Source: Glycomyces sp. NRRL B-16210 (GTDB lineage Bacteria > Actinomycetota > Actinomycetes > Mycobacteriales > Micromonosporaceae). Taken from it: DNA of 64,000 bases. Positions 8,739 through 17,243 of this stretch are shown piece after piece. Where the stretch lies: NCBI RefSeq assembly GCF_000719515.1, contig NZ_JOGR01000016.1, forward strand, positions 1 to 64,000, written 5' to 3'. Every line of letters starts with the position of its first letter. The stretch's first letter is position 1. The notes beneath the pieces were generated by a model. The model did no database searches, had not been told where the DNA came from, and saw nothing but the letters and a program-made list of their open reading frames with translations. Made by a program: the position numbers and the translations under genes.

Positions 8739-10541
8739 GTGACAAGTTCTCGCGTGCGCGCGGCCCGGCTCGAAGGCCGCGGCTGGCTCAACACCGGCGG
8801 CCGCGCCCTCGACCTCGAAAGCCTCCGCGGCAAGGTCGCGGTCCTCGACTTCTGGACCTTCTGCTGCATCAACTGCCTGCACGTCCTCGACGAACTGCGG
8901 CCCCTCGAAGCCAAGTACGGCGACGCGCTCGTCATCGTCGGCGTCCACTCCCCGAAGTTCGAGCACGAGCGGGACCCGCAGGCCCTCGCCGCCGCCGTCG
9001 AACGCTACGGCGTCGAGCACCCCGTCCTCGACGACCCCAATCTGACCACCTGGGACGCCTACGCCGCCCGCGCCTGGCCGACCCTCGTCGTCATCGACCC
9101 CGAGGGCTACGTCGTGTCCACCATGGCCGGCGAAGGCCACGTCGAAGCCCTCGACGCGATCATCGGCGACCTCGTCGCCGCCCACACCGCCAAGGGCACC
9201 CTCGACCCCGAGGGCAGCCCTTACGTGGCCGCGCCGCCCGCCGACACCCCCCTGCGCTTCCCCGGCAAGGCGATCGAGCTGCCCGGCGGCGACGTCCTCG
9301 TCACCGACTCCGCCCGCCACCGCCTCGTGCGCCTCGCCCCCGACCTCCAGACCGTCCGCGCCCGGATCGGCTCCGGCGAGCGCGGCCGCGCCGACGGCAC
9401 CGCCGAAGCGCGGTTCAACGAACCGCAAGGGCTCGTCCTCCTCCCCGAAGCGGTCGCCGCGCAGGTCGGCTACGACCTCGTCGTCGCCGACACCGTCAAC
9501 CACCTCCTGCGCGGCGTGCGCCTCGCCGACGGCGCGGTCACCACCGTCGCCGGCACCGGCCGCCAGTGGCGCATGGACGGCGACACCGACGCCGCCCTCG
9601 ACGCCGACCTCTCCTCCCCCTGGGACCTCGCCTGGTTCGAGGACCGCGTGATCATCGCGATGGCCGGCATCCACCAGCTCTGGTCCTTCGACCCGGTCGC
9701 GGGCACCGCGGCCGCCTACGCCGGCACCACCGTCGAGAGTCTCAAGGACGGCCCCCTCGACCAGGTCTGGATGGCCCAGCCCTCCGGCCTCGCCGTCGCC
9801 CGCACCCCCGCCGGCGAGCGCCTCTGGCTCGTCGACTCCGAGACCTCCGCGCTCCGCTACGTCGAGCACGGCCGGATGCACACCGCGATCGGCCAGGGCC
9901 TGTTCGACTTCGGGCACGTCGACGGCCCCGCCGCCGAGGCCCTCATGCAGCACCCGCTCGGCCTCGCGGTCCTCCCCGACGGCCGCGTCGCCGTCGCCGA
10001 CACCTACAACGGCGCCCTGCGCGCCTTCGACCCCGCGACCGGGAACGCCGTCACCCTCGCCGCCGGGCTCGCCGAACCCAGCGACGTGCTCGCCCTGGGC
10101 GAGCGGATCGCGGTCGTCGAATCGGCCGCCCACCGGCTGGTCGTCCCCGCGCTCGACGAGGCCGCCGTCTCCGGGCGCCACCACCGCGTCACCCGCAAGC
10201 GCACCAAGGTCCGGCCCGGCGCCCTGCGCCTCGAAGTGCTCTTCGAGCCGGCCGCCGGCCAGAAGCTCGACTACACCTACGGCTCCCCGATCCAGGTCAC
10301 CGTCTCCGCCGACCCGCCCCAGCTCCTCGCCGAGGGCGCGGGCAAGGGCGAGGAGCTCGGGCGCGACCTCGTGCTCGCCGAAGGCGTCGAACGCGGCGTC
10401 CTCCAGGTCGTGGCCCAGGCCGCGACCTGCGACGCCGAGGCCGAGCACCCCGCCTGCCACCTCACCCGCCAGGACTGGGGCGTGCCGATCGAGATCGCCG
10501 AGGACGGCGTGCCCGCGCTGCGCCTGGTCCTGCGAGACTGA
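8739..10541 (+). CDS. NHL-repeat thioredoxin-domain protein (NHLRC2-like)
   Basis: A 600-residue protein with an N-terminal thioredoxin-like domain (about 15-145) carrying FWTFCCINC, in which C43 and C46 form the CxxC-type site (CINC) with an extra adjacent C42. This is the arrangement seen in NHLRC2 relatives. NHL-type beta-propeller repeats follow (about 165-460; for example VTDSARHRLVRL, VADTVNHLLRGV, VADTYNGALRAF), then a C-terminal beta-rich domain. No signal peptide or TM segment is seen, so it is probably cytoplasmic. Family members are linked to redox and stress roles, but no precise reaction is established. GTG 8739 was chosen from the -10 box placement. Monocistronic. Confidence 0.85.
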   Translation: MTSSRVRAARLEGRGWLNTGGRALDLESLRGKVAVLDFWTFCCINCLHVLDELRPLEAKYGDALVIVGVHSPKFEHERDPQALAAAVERYGVEHPVLDDPNLTTWDAYAARAWPTLVVIDPEGYVVSTMAGEGHVEALDAIIGDLVAAHTAKGTLDPEGSPYVAAPPADTPLRFPGKAIELPGGDVLVTDSARHRLVRLAPDLQTVRARIGSGERGRADGTAEARFNEPQGLVLLPEAVAAQVGYDLVVADTVNHLLRGVRLADGAVTTVAGTGRQWRMDGDTDAALDADLSSPWDLAWFEDRVIIAMAGIHQLWSFDPVAGTAAAYAGTTVESLKDGPLDQVWMAQPSGLAVARTPAGERLWLVDSETSALRYVEHGRMHTAIGQGLFDFGHVDGPAAEALMQHPLGLAVLPDGRVAVADTYNGALRAFDPATGNAVTLAAGLAEPSDVLALGERIAVVESAAHRLVVPALDEAAVSGRHHRVTRKRTKVRPGALRLEVLFEPAAGQKLDYTYGSPIQVTVSADPPQLLAEGAGKGEELGRDLVLAEGVERGVLQVVAQAATCDAEAEHPACHLTRQDWGVPIEIAEDGVPALRLVLRD

Positions 10542-10680
10542 ACGCGGCGACCGCACCGCCGGCCCGCGCAGCGGCCCGCATGTCGGGGCGCGTGCGGTGG
10601 GAACGCCCGTCGCGATCCGATCCGTATTTCCGCCGCCGGCCGCGTGTCATGAATCCGTGCAGCGCTCACGGAGGATTAGG

Positions 10681-10749
10681 TTGTTCGGATCGCGTCATCG
10701 CCCGAACCATCGCTTGCACCACCACGAGTCAGGGAGGAAACCGCTGTGA
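10681..10749 (+). CDS. Possible 22-residue His/Arg-rich upstream peptide
   Basis: A TTG start with GGAGG upstream opens a 22-codon frame with five His and five Arg, including an HHH run. Its TGA overlaps the GTG of the next gene (GTGA at 10746-10749), so translation could be coupled. The size, good ribosome site and exact overlap argue for a leader peptide. However, the TTG start and lack of comparison make this tentative. Confidence 0.3.
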   Translation: MFGSRHRPNHRLHHHESGRKPL

Positions 10750-10943
10750 CCGCCGAGGCACAGGCCGAAGAACGCTACTCCGAGTACGAGCACTGGCTGG
10801 TGCTCAACGCCGCCGATCAGATCGTCACCGTGGGCAGGCTGCTCGAACAGCAGGTCCGCACCCTCGAATACCTCACCCCCGACCAGGTCGGCGGCCTCGC
10901 CGCCTTCGAACCCGACCTCACCGGCCTGCGCCCGAACGGCTGA
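10746..10943 (+). CDS. Small hypothetical protein (65 aa)
   Basis: A 65-residue soluble protein that is not recognised. It looks mostly helical (YSEYEHWLVLNAADQIVTVG, RLLEQQVRTLEYLTPDQVGG), with no Cys, TM segment or signal. AGGGAGGA lies 7 nt before GTG 10746, so it is likely translated. It may be coupled to the short frame that ends in its start codon. The compact, amphipathic composition would suit a small adaptor or regulator, but nothing in the neighbourhood (an NHL protein upstream, an unknown gene downstream) points to a role. Confidence 0.6.
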   Translation: MTAEAQAEERYSEYEHWLVLNAADQIVTVGRLLEQQVRTLEYLTPDQVGGLAAFEPDLTGLRPNG

Positions 10944-11126
10944 CCCGACCGGGCCGCCCCGGCGGGCCGCCCCGGCGGGCGGGACCGCCGGGCGGGACCG
11001 CCGGACCGGTACGCAGTGGACACCCGGCGGCACCCGGCGTCACCGGCGCCGGGGCGGCCCCGAAGCCGCCGCTACGCTGACAGCGAAGTCGCGGCACAGC
11101 GGCGCGGGCGCGGCGCCCCGCGCTGA

Positions 11127-11132
11127 TACCGT
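11127..11132 (+). promoter_or_regulatory. -10 box (TACCGT) of a leaderless promoter
   Basis: TACCGT fits TANNNT and ends 6 nt before GTG 11139. The interval has no Shine-Dalgarno. Confidence 0.55.
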
Positions 11133-11138
11133 CGATGG

Positions 11139-11990
11139 GTGGAATCCTTCGAGAGGCCCTTCGGCGACGAGACCGGCCCCGTCCAAGCCCCCATGCACCC
11201 CGCGTGGATCCGCATCATGCCGTGCAGCATCGAGTTGTTCCGCACCGTCCCCTCCGTGAACCCGTTCCCGGCGACCTGGTGGGCGGACGCCTTCCCCGAG
11301 GACGACATCTGGAACGAGCCGGTCTGGTGCGACCCGGGCGACGTCGACGACTGGATCGCCGAGGCCACCGAGCACCACCTCGGCGCCTCCCCCGAGGTCA
11401 TCGAGAAGGAGGCCCGCGAGGAGTACGACCGGGCCACCGCCGAGCGCAGCGAGCGCATCGACACCTTCACCACCCACTGCCGCCGCGCCGGCCTGCCCGT
11501 CCCGCACACCGTGCGCGACCTGCTCGAATTCCTCCTCGCCCTGGGCCTGTACCGCTCCGAGACGCGCGACGGGAAGCTTCTGGTCGCCCCGCTGCTGTAC
11601 ATCAACCCGTTCGACGTGCTCGCCTTCGACAAGGTCGAGGCGCTCGAGGAGGCCGCCGACCAGCGCGGCGACCTCGAAGAGCTGACGGCCATCGCGATCC
11701 GCCGCGTCGGAGGCCTCGACTTCGAGGTCGACGACGAGGGCCGCTTCATCCTGCCGGGCAACGCCAAGTCGGCCACGGTCCCGGTGAGCCTGGCGGCGCT
11801 CGCCGAGGACGCGGGCGTCCCCGCGCCGGTCATCCGCGGGATGCTCATGGAGCTGGCCGAGGACGGCGACGTGGCCGGGTCGGTCGACCTGGGCACCGTC
11901 CCGATCCAGGACGAGTTCAATCTCACCGCCTCCGACGACCTGCTCGGCGGCTACCCGAACGACGAGCTGCTGCCGCCCGAGCACGCCTGA
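11139..11990 (+). CDS. Hypothetical cytoplasmic protein (283 aa)
   Basis: A 283-residue acidic, soluble protein that is not assigned. The first 60 residues are rich in Trp, Pro and Phe (PATWWADAFPEDDIWNEPVW). A helical middle (VIEKEAREEYDRATAERSER) and a winged-helix-like stretch (HTVRDLLEFLLALGLYRSE) follow. The C-terminal third again resembles a helix-turn-helix or winged module (VSLAALAEDAGVPAPVIRGMLMELAEDGDV). This alternation could mean a DNA-binding or adaptor role, which is inference only. The start is fixed by a -10 box 6 nt upstream. It lies between a small unknown gene and pstB, all on the same strand but with separate promoters. Confidence 0.65.
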   Translation: MESFERPFGDETGPVQAPMHPAWIRIMPCSIELFRTVPSVNPFPATWWADAFPEDDIWNEPVWCDPGDVDDWIAEATEHHLGASPEVIEKEAREEYDRATAERSERIDTFTTHCRRAGLPVPHTVRDLLEFLLALGLYRSETRDGKLLVAPLLYINPFDVLAFDKVEALEEAADQRGDLEELTAIAIRRVGGLDFEVDDEGRFILPGNAKSATVPVSLAALAEDAGVPAPVIRGMLMELAEDGDVAGSVDLGTVPIQDEFNLTASDDLLGGYPNDELLPPEHA

Positions 11991-12197
11991 GGGGCGCCGA
12001 TCTTGCCTTGCGGCAGGTCGCAGCCCTAATGAAGGGCCGCGCGGCGGCGACGGCCCGGCCGGTCGGCGAGGCCCCCACCGGAGCATCGATTCCATTCACT
12101 CCCAGTTCACCTGCACGTCCTCCGCCGTGCACCTGCGTCGCGTTCCATGAGGGCAGGACACGTTAACGGCGGTTGACATTCGGTGATTGGAGTTCGG

Positions 12198-13058
12198 GTG
12201 ACCGTGAACGAGAGTGGTATCCGCACCAAGGCCCCCATCGCGGGCCTGGCCCCGCAGGGGCGCGCGGCCTCGGGTACCGAGACGCAGACGGTCATCGACC
12301 TCAAGGGCGTCGGCATCCACTACGGCAAGGTGCACGCCGTCCGCGACGTCTCCCTGCCCGTCGCCCGCAACCAGATCACCGCGATGATCGGCCCCTCGGG
12401 CTGCGGCAAGTCGACCGTGCTGCGGTCGATCAACCGCATGAACGACCTCATCCCCGGCGCGAAGGTCTCCGGCGAGATCACCTACCACGGCACGGACATC
12501 TACGGCTCCGGCGTCGACCCGATCGCGGTCCGCCGCCACATCGGCATGGTCTTCCAGAAGGCCAACCCGTTCCCCAAGTCGATCTTCGACAACGTCGCCT
12601 ACGGCCTGCGGATCAACGGCATGAAGGACGACCTCGCCGACCGCGTCGAGCGGGCCCTGCGCGGCGCGGCCCTGTGGGACGAGGTCAAGGACAACCTCAA
12701 GAAGAGCGCCCTGGCGCTCTCCGGCGGCCAGCAGCAGCGCCTGTGCATCGCCCGCGCGATCGCGGTGCAGCCGGAGGTCCTGCTCATGGACGAGCCGTGC
12801 TCGGCGCTCGACCCGATCGCCACCGCGCGCATCGAGGAGCTCATGAACGAGCTGGTGCGCGACTACACGATCGTCATCGTCACCCACAACATGCAGCAGG
12901 CCGCGCGCGTCTCGGACGCCACCGCGTTCTACTCGGCCGAGATCGACGAGGCCGGTGAGCGCTACGGCTTCCTCGTCGAGTTCGACGAGACCCAGCGGCT
13001 GTTCTCCAACCCGTCCGACCAGCGCACCGAGGACTACATCACCGGCCGCTTCGGCTAG
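12198..13058 (+). CDS. pstB: Phosphate ABC transporter ATP-binding protein PstB (orphan)
   Basis: A 286-residue ABC ATPase that would power phosphate uptake with PstS, PstC and PstA. The Walker A motif GPSGCGKST is at about 65-73, the signature is LSGGQQQR, and Walker B ends in LLMDEPCSALDP. The phrases SINRMNDLIPGAKVSGEI and VFQKANPFPKSIFDNVAYG are specific to PstB. GTG 12198 is preferred because GGAG lies 5 nt upstream. GTG 12183 and GTG 12204 are alternatives that alter only the N-terminus. The upstream sequence has GTTAACG and GTTGACA at 10-bp spacing, a weak echo of phosphate-response direct repeats. No pstS, pstC, pstA or phoU gene is adjacent, which is unusual. Confidence 0.88.
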   Translation: MTVNESGIRTKAPIAGLAPQGRAASGTETQTVIDLKGVGIHYGKVHAVRDVSLPVARNQITAMIGPSGCGKSTVLRSINRMNDLIPGAKVSGEITYHGTDIYGSGVDPIAVRRHIGMVFQKANPFPKSIFDNVAYGLRINGMKDDLADRVERALRGAALWDEVKDNLKKSALALSGGQQQRLCIARAIAVQPEVLLMDEPCSALDPIATARIEELMNELVRDYTIVIVTHNMQQAARVSDATAFYSAEIDEAGERYGFLVEFDETQRLFSNPSDQRTEDYITGRFG

Positions 13059-13075
13059 CGGCCCCCGAACGCCCG

Positions 13076-13109
13076 AGCGGCGGCGCGACCAGTAGGTCGC
13101 GCCGCCGCT
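13076..13109. terminator. Terminator hairpin after pstB (shared sequence family)
   Basis: AGCGGCGGCGCGACC and its perfect complement surround the loop AGTA. The same 15-bp arms are found again in the hairpin at 16681-16722. Confidence 0.8.
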
Positions 13110-13185
13110 TCGTGTTCCGGTCCCGGCCGGTGGTCCGCGAGACCGGTGTCCTGCGCGTCCGTCGCCGTATCCCTCCCGGACGTGC

Positions 13186-13220
13186 GCGAGCGGGGGCGGC
13201 CTCAGGCCGCCCCCGCTCGC
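13186..13220. terminator. Palindromic terminator for the minus-strand gene at 13257
   Basis: A perfect 17-bp palindrome (GCGAGCGGGGGCGGCCT with its complement, one central base) lies 37 bp beyond the stop codon of the minus-strand gene. With the pstB hairpin it insulates two convergent genes. Confidence 0.75.
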
Positions 13221-13256
13221 GAGTCCCTCGCAGCTCGGTCCGCTGCGTCCTGCCGG

Positions 13257-14198
13257 CTACACCTCGTCCGCGCAGATGATCGCCGTGGTGAGCCCTTCGG
13301 TGTTCTTGATCTGCCAGTACCACTGGCCGCCGCACGTGGCGTTCTCGGCGGCCTCTTCCTTGCTCATCTCGACCGGGTCGTCGTAGAGGACCGTGGCGAC
13401 CACGACGTACGCGGCGATGGAGGAGGAGCAGGACACGATCCACCAGTCGTCGGCCTCGTCGAAGCAGTCGCCGGTGTCGGGGATGTACGGCAGGTGCTCG
13501 GGCTCGTTGGGGTCGGGCGCGCCGGTCGCCTGGATGCAGTAGAGCGAGTCCAGGTAGCCCGAGGAGTAGACGTAGTGCCAGTTGGTCCACAGCTCGCCGA
13601 GGTGGTTCGAGCCCCAGTCGTCGCCGCACAGCGCGAACGCGGGCGCGGTGTCGGTCAGGTTCCCCTCGCTGTCGACCGCGACGTCGCCGACGTCGTAGGT
13701 CTGCGCGGTGATCTTCCAGAACGCGGTCGTGTCGGAGCAGTCGACCAGTCCGAGGCCGTCGCCGGAGATCTGCGGCTCGTACGGCAGGCACTGGCCCACT
13801 TCGGTGGACGCCGCCTCCTCGGTGGTGGGGTCCTCCTCGGGCGAGGTGGGCTCCTCCTCGGTGGCCGACTCGGAGGTCTCGTCGCCTCCGGCGAGGTCGT
13901 CCTCCTTGCCGCCGTCGCGCAGGTTCAGCGTCAGCAGCAGCGTCCCGCCGAGCAGGACCACGGTGGCGGCGACGACGGCCGCCCCGATGAGGCCGAGGTT
14001 GCGCTTCGGCGGCTCGGGCGGCAGGGGAGCGCCGTAGGGCGCGGTCGGCTCCTGGCCGAACCGCGGGGCGGCGCCGAACTGCGGTTGCTGCGGTTGCCCG
14101 CCGTAAGGGCTCTGGCCGCCCGGCTGCGACGACTGGAAGCCGTGGCCGGGCGTCTGCGGCTGCTCCGGCGGGGGACCGTAGTTGGGAGGGACAGTCAT
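13257..14198 (-). CDS. Pro/Gln-rich anchored protein with extracytoplasmic Cys domain
   Basis: A 313-residue protein of unknown family. It has a Pro/Gly/Gln-rich cytoplasmic N-terminus (about 1-65), one TM segment (about 68-92, LGLIGAAVVAATVVLLGGTL), a Glu/Thr/Ser-rich linker (about 95-130), then a domain of roughly 180 residues with seven or eight Cys and many aromatic residues (WTNWHYVYSSGYLDSLYC, DDWWIVSCSSS). The Cys spacing suggests a disulfide-bonded outer domain. ATG 14198 was chosen over an upstream in-frame start because TAGCGT lies 7 nt before it. The architecture matches the genes at 7093 and 23656. Confidence 0.65.
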   Translation of the reverse strand: MTVPPNYGPPPEQPQTPGHGFQSSQPGGQSPYGGQPQQPQFGAAPRFGQEPTAPYGAPLPPEPPKRNLGLIGAAVVAATVVLLGGTLLLTLNLRDGGKEDDLAGGDETSESATEEEPTSPEEDPTTEEAASTEVGQCLPYEPQISGDGLGLVDCSDTTAFWKITAQTYDVGDVAVDSEGNLTDTAPAFALCGDDWGSNHLGELWTNWHYVYSSGYLDSLYCIQATGAPDPNEPEHLPYIPDTGDCFDEADDWWIVSCSSSIAAYVVVATVLYDDPVEMSKEEAAENATCGGQWYWQIKNTEGLTTAIICADEV

Positions 14199-14205
14199 GC
14201 CAGCC

Positions 14206-14211
14206 ACGCTA
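14206..14211 (-). promoter_or_regulatory. -10 box (TAGCGT, minus strand) of a leaderless promoter
   Basis: On the minus strand TAGCGT ends 7 nt before ATG 14198, with no Shine-Dalgarno. The same hexamer precedes the related gene at 23656. Confidence 0.5.
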
Positions 14212-14341
14212 TAGGGGCTTGTCAAGCGCGACCTGCGTCAGGGTCCGGAATCAGTAAGGAAAATCGCAGCTTAACGGGGTCGGACGTGTCCGAACGGCCC
14301 GGCTTGTCGCCGATGCGTGGTGCGTGACCGGTCGGCGTCTT

Positions 14342-14368
14342 CGGGCCCGGCTGTGGCAGCCGGGCCCG
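14342..14368. terminator. Terminator hairpin after the aldehyde dehydrogenase gene
   Basis: CGGGCCCGGCTG and its perfect complement enclose TGG, 20 bp beyond the minus-strand stop at 14388. Confidence 0.75.
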
Positions 14369-14387
14369 CACTAACCGAATCCGCGGC

Positions 14388-15833
14388 TCAAAGAGTGTCC
14401 GGAAGGACGAGGACCCGGTCGACCGTGTAGTCCTCCATCGCCGACCGCACGCCCTCGCGCCCGACGCCGGAGGCCTTGACCCCGCCGTAGGGCATCTGGT
14501 CGGCCCGGAAGGAGGGCACGTCGCCGACGACGACGCCGCCGACCTCCAGGGTCCGGTGGGCGAGCATCGCCTGCGGGAGGCTCTCGGTGAACACCCCGGC
14601 CTGGAGCCCGAAGCGCGAGTCGTTGATCGCGGCGAGCCCGTCCTCGAAGCTCTCGACGCTCGAGAGCACCAGGACCGGCCCGAAGACCTCCTCGCGAAGG
14701 ACCTTCGCGTCCGGGCGGACGTTCGCGAGGACGGTCGGCTCGATGAGCGCGCCCTGGCGCGGACCGCCGCCGCACAGGACCTTCGCGCCCTCGTCCACGG
14801 CCTCCTCGATCCACGCCTCGACGCGGGCGGCCGCGTCGGCGTTGATGAGCGGCCCGACCTTGCACGCGGGGTCGTTGGGGTCGCCCGAGGGCAGCGCCTT
14901 CACCTGCTCGACGATCCGGCCGGCCACGTCGGCGTAGGCGGGCGCCTCGATGAACACCCGCTGCACCGCGATGCACGACTGCCCGGCCTGGTAGTTGCCG
15001 AACATCGCGATCCGCTCGGCCGCCCAGTCGCGCTTGGGGTAGTCGGCGGCGATGAGGGTCGCGCCGTTGCCGCCCAGTTCGAGCGTCACGTGCTTCTCGG
15101 GCACCCGGCGCAGGATCTGCTGGCCGACCGGGCCCGAACCGGTGAAGGAGACGACCGGCAGGCGCGGGTCGTCCACGAGCTGCTCGGCCCGGTGGTTGGG
15201 CACCGGCAGCACCGACAGCATCGCCGGGGGCAGGTCGGTCTCGGAGAACAGGGCGCCCAGGTGCAGCGCCGACAGCGGCGTGGCCGGGGCGGGCTTGAGC
15301 ACGATCGGGCATCCGGCGGCGATCGCCGGGCCGACCTTGTGCGCGACGAGGTTCAGCGGGAAGTTGAACGGGGAGATCCCCAGGATCGGCCCGCGCGGGA
15401 AGCGCCGGATGATCGCCATGCGCCCGTCCGCGGCCGGGTCGGTGTCGAGGCGCTGCACCTCGCCGCCGAAGCGGCGCGCCTCCTCGGCGGCCCACCGGAA
15501 CGTCGAGACGGCCCGGCGCACCTCCACCCGGGCCCACGAGATCGGCTTGCCCGACTCGGCGGTGATGAGCTCGGCGCAGGTCTCGGACTCCTCGTCCAGT
15601 CGCCTGCGCACGTGTTCGAGGGCTTCGGCCCGCACATGGGCGGGGAGGGCGGCGCACTCGGCGGCGACGCCCGCGGCCGCGGCCACGGCGGCCTCCACTT
15701 GGCCCGAGGTGGCCCAGGAGGTCGCGCCGACGGGGGATTCGTCGAAGGGGTGGGTGACGAAGAACTCCTCCTCGCCGTGCTGCGGACGGCCGGCCACCCA
15801 AATAGGAGAAACGGGTCGGAGACGTTGCGTCAT
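14388..15833 (-). CDS. NAD(P)-dependent aldehyde dehydrogenase
   Basis: A 481-residue class-3-fold aldehyde dehydrogenase that oxidises aldehydes to acids. The oxyanion Asn is N157 in SPFNFPLN, the general base is E252 in LELGGN, and the nucleophile is C287 in GQSCIA. The C-terminal part shows EEVFGPVLVL and the PYGGVKASGVGREG closing motif of the succinate-semialdehyde/lactaldehyde dehydrogenase branch (GabD/AldA relatives). Substrate cannot be told from the sequence. The start is supported by TAGTCT 6 nt upstream. Monocistronic, with a terminator immediately after the stop. Confidence 0.9.
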   Translation of the reverse strand: MTQRLRPVSPIWVAGRPQHGEEEFFVTHPFDESPVGATSWATSGQVEAAVAAAAGVAAECAALPAHVRAEALEHVRRRLDEESETCAELITAESGKPISWARVEVRRAVSTFRWAAEEARRFGGEVQRLDTDPAADGRMAIIRRFPRGPILGISPFNFPLNLVAHKVGPAIAAGCPIVLKPAPATPLSALHLGALFSETDLPPAMLSVLPVPNHRAEQLVDDPRLPVVSFTGSGPVGQQILRRVPEKHVTLELGGNGATLIAADYPKRDWAAERIAMFGNYQAGQSCIAVQRVFIEAPAYADVAGRIVEQVKALPSGDPNDPACKVGPLINADAAARVEAWIEEAVDEGAKVLCGGGPRQGALIEPTVLANVRPDAKVLREEVFGPVLVLSSVESFEDGLAAINDSRFGLQAGVFTESLPQAMLAHRTLEVGGVVVGDVPSFRADQMPYGGVKASGVGREGVRSAMEDYTVDRVLVLPDTL

Positions 15834-15839
15834 GGCTCC

Positions 15840-15845
15840 AGACTA
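15840..15845 (-). promoter_or_regulatory. -10 box (TAGTCT, minus strand) of a leaderless promoter
   Basis: On the minus strand TAGTCT ends 6 nt before ATG 15833. The six-base gap GGAGCC could also act as a weak, too-close ribosome site. Confidence 0.55.
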
Positions 15846-16002
15846 CGGGTTCCGAGTCCCGGGATGCCCCCGATGGGCCCGCCGAATCCGGTCGGGGCCG
15901 AAGCCGAAGGGCCCGAGGAACGGTTCCGGGGACGCCGCAAGTGTCCGGACCAGCTTTGTAACCCGGATGCGCACATTTGCCTGGCCAAGGCATGATGAGG
16001 TC

Positions 16003-16674
16003 ATGAGTGAACAGCAATCAGGTGCGGGGTATCCGCAGCAGCCCACTTCAGCCCAGCCTCAGCAGCAGCCGTACCAGCAGGCGTACGCCTCTCCTCAGGC
16101 GCAGTACCAGGCACAGCAGCAGTATGCGGCCTACGCCCAGCCGGGGCCGTCGCTGTTCGACCGGATCGGCGTGCCGGCGATGCCCGGGATCCTCGGCCTC
16201 GCCGGTCTCGGCACGTTGGCGCTGACCGGTCTCATCACCGGCACCAGCGACAGCACCACCCTTGAAGGAGAGGTCGCCGGGTCGCTCGGCGGCGGCGTCC
16301 TGTCGAACCTGTCGGCCGTCATCGTCATGTTCGCGCTGACGCTGTTCGCCGGCGAGCGGTTGCGCGGGCTGTGGAAGGCCCTGACCGTGGCCGCCACCGG
16401 TGTGTTCCTGGCGGGCTTCCTGTACGGCCTGCTGTCGCTGCCGGACAACAACTCCGCGTCGGACGCCTCGGCCTGGATCGGTGCGATCCTGCTCCTGGGC
16501 ACCTACGCCTTGTTCGTCACCGGCGCGATCCTGGTCCCCGGCTCCTCGAGCGCCGCCCAGCCCGCCGCGCCGCAGGCCTACCCGACCGGGCAGCAGCCCG
16601 CGGTGCAGCCGCAGCAGCCGCCGCAGGCCGCCCCGGGCCAGCAGAACCAGTGGCCGCAGGCCCCGCAGCAGTAG
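16003..16674 (+). CDS. Four-TM membrane protein with Gln/Pro-rich ends
   Basis: A 223-residue membrane protein that is not recognised. A Gln/Tyr/Pro-rich N-terminal tail (about 1-48) and a Gln/Pro tail (about 185-223) flank four hydrophobic segments (about 58-80, 95-115, 120-140, 155-175). These GYPQQ/PQAAPGQQ-type tails are common on actinobacterial membrane proteins of unknown role. The start ATG 16003 has only a weak AGG 2 nt upstream. A CATGAT hexamer 6 nt before it fits the leaderless spacing seen elsewhere but not the first base of the consensus. A very strong hairpin terminator follows 6 nt after the stop. Confidence 0.65.
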   Translation: MSEQQSGAGYPQQPTSAQPQQQPYQQAYASPQAQYQAQQQYAAYAQPGPSLFDRIGVPAMPGILGLAGLGTLALTGLITGTSDSTTLEGEVAGSLGGGVLSNLSAVIVMFALTLFAGERLRGLWKALTVAATGVFLAGFLYGLLSLPDNNSASDASAWIGAILLLGTYALFVTGAILVPGSSSAAQPAAPQAYPTGQQPAVQPQQPPQAAPGQQNQWPQAPQQ

Positions 16675-16680
16675 CGACGA

Positions 16681-16722
16681 CGAGAGCGGCGGCGCGACCG
16701 ACAGGTCGCGCCGCCGCTCTCG
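16681..16722. terminator. 19-bp terminator hairpin with arms shared with 13076-13109
   Basis: CGAGAGCGGCGGCGCGACC and its perfect complement enclose GACA. The inner 15 bp of each arm are identical to those of the pstB terminator. It lies between convergent genes (16003 plus, 16914 minus). Confidence 0.8.
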
Positions 16723-16913
16723 TGTCGATTGGATCTGGATATCGCGCCCGCGCCGGTATCCGAACTACGTGTGCGACCGCCGCCGCCGCGTGCCCCAGGA
16801 ACGACACGAGGGGCCGGTTTCGGATGCGGGATGGTACGGGCGCCCGCGAGGGCGCCTGTTCGCACTGGATATGGAGATCGCGGGTTTCGGTCGGCCAGGC
16901 CCGCCTGGTCGGC

Positions 16914-17243
16914 TCACCTTCGGCTGCGATGCGGGGCCGCCGCGGACGCTCCTGCGCACAGGGAGTCCGCCTGCGGCTCGCAGGCGTCGCCGAGGCTCGC
17001 TAACTGCTTCCTCGGCGGGAGCCAGTCATCTTCACGGAGGTCGTCTTCGTCTCCGTCGTACCGATCGTCGGCGTAAGCGTCATATGGGCCCGACTCCTCT
17101 TCTTCAGGAGGCTCGATGTCCCCGACATCCTCATGACCGACCGAAAGCTCGCGCTCAAGCGCGCGCAGGTCGGTGTTCGGAGCATGGTACTTGAGCTTCC
17201 GGGCCACTTTGGTCTGCTTTGCCTTAGCTCGGCCGCGCCCCAT
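16914..17243 (-). CDS. DUF3073 domain-containing protein
   Basis: A 109-residue actinobacterial protein of unknown function. It opens with the DUF3073 signature MGRGRAKAKQTKVARKLKY, a basic N-terminal segment, followed by an acidic Asp/Glu/Tyr-rich stretch (about 45-75, DAYADDRYDGDEDD). The last 35 residues are not conserved-looking and include two Cys. ATG 17243 was chosen because it begins the family signature; GAGGGGG lies 9 nt upstream. Family members are often found near bldC and valine dehydrogenase, as here. Confidence 0.85.
   Translation of the reverse strand: MGRGRAKAKQTKVARKLKYHAPNTDLRALERELSVGHEDVGDIEPPEEEESGPYDAYADDRYDGDEDDLREDDWLPPRKQLASLGDACEPQADSLCAGASAAAPHRSRR

Noticed and set aside
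12160..12182. PHO box upstream of pstB
   Set aside because: GTTAACG and GTTGACA are 10 bp apart rather than the 11 bp of known phosphate-response direct repeats, and the half-sites match poorly. It is mentioned only as a weak hint.
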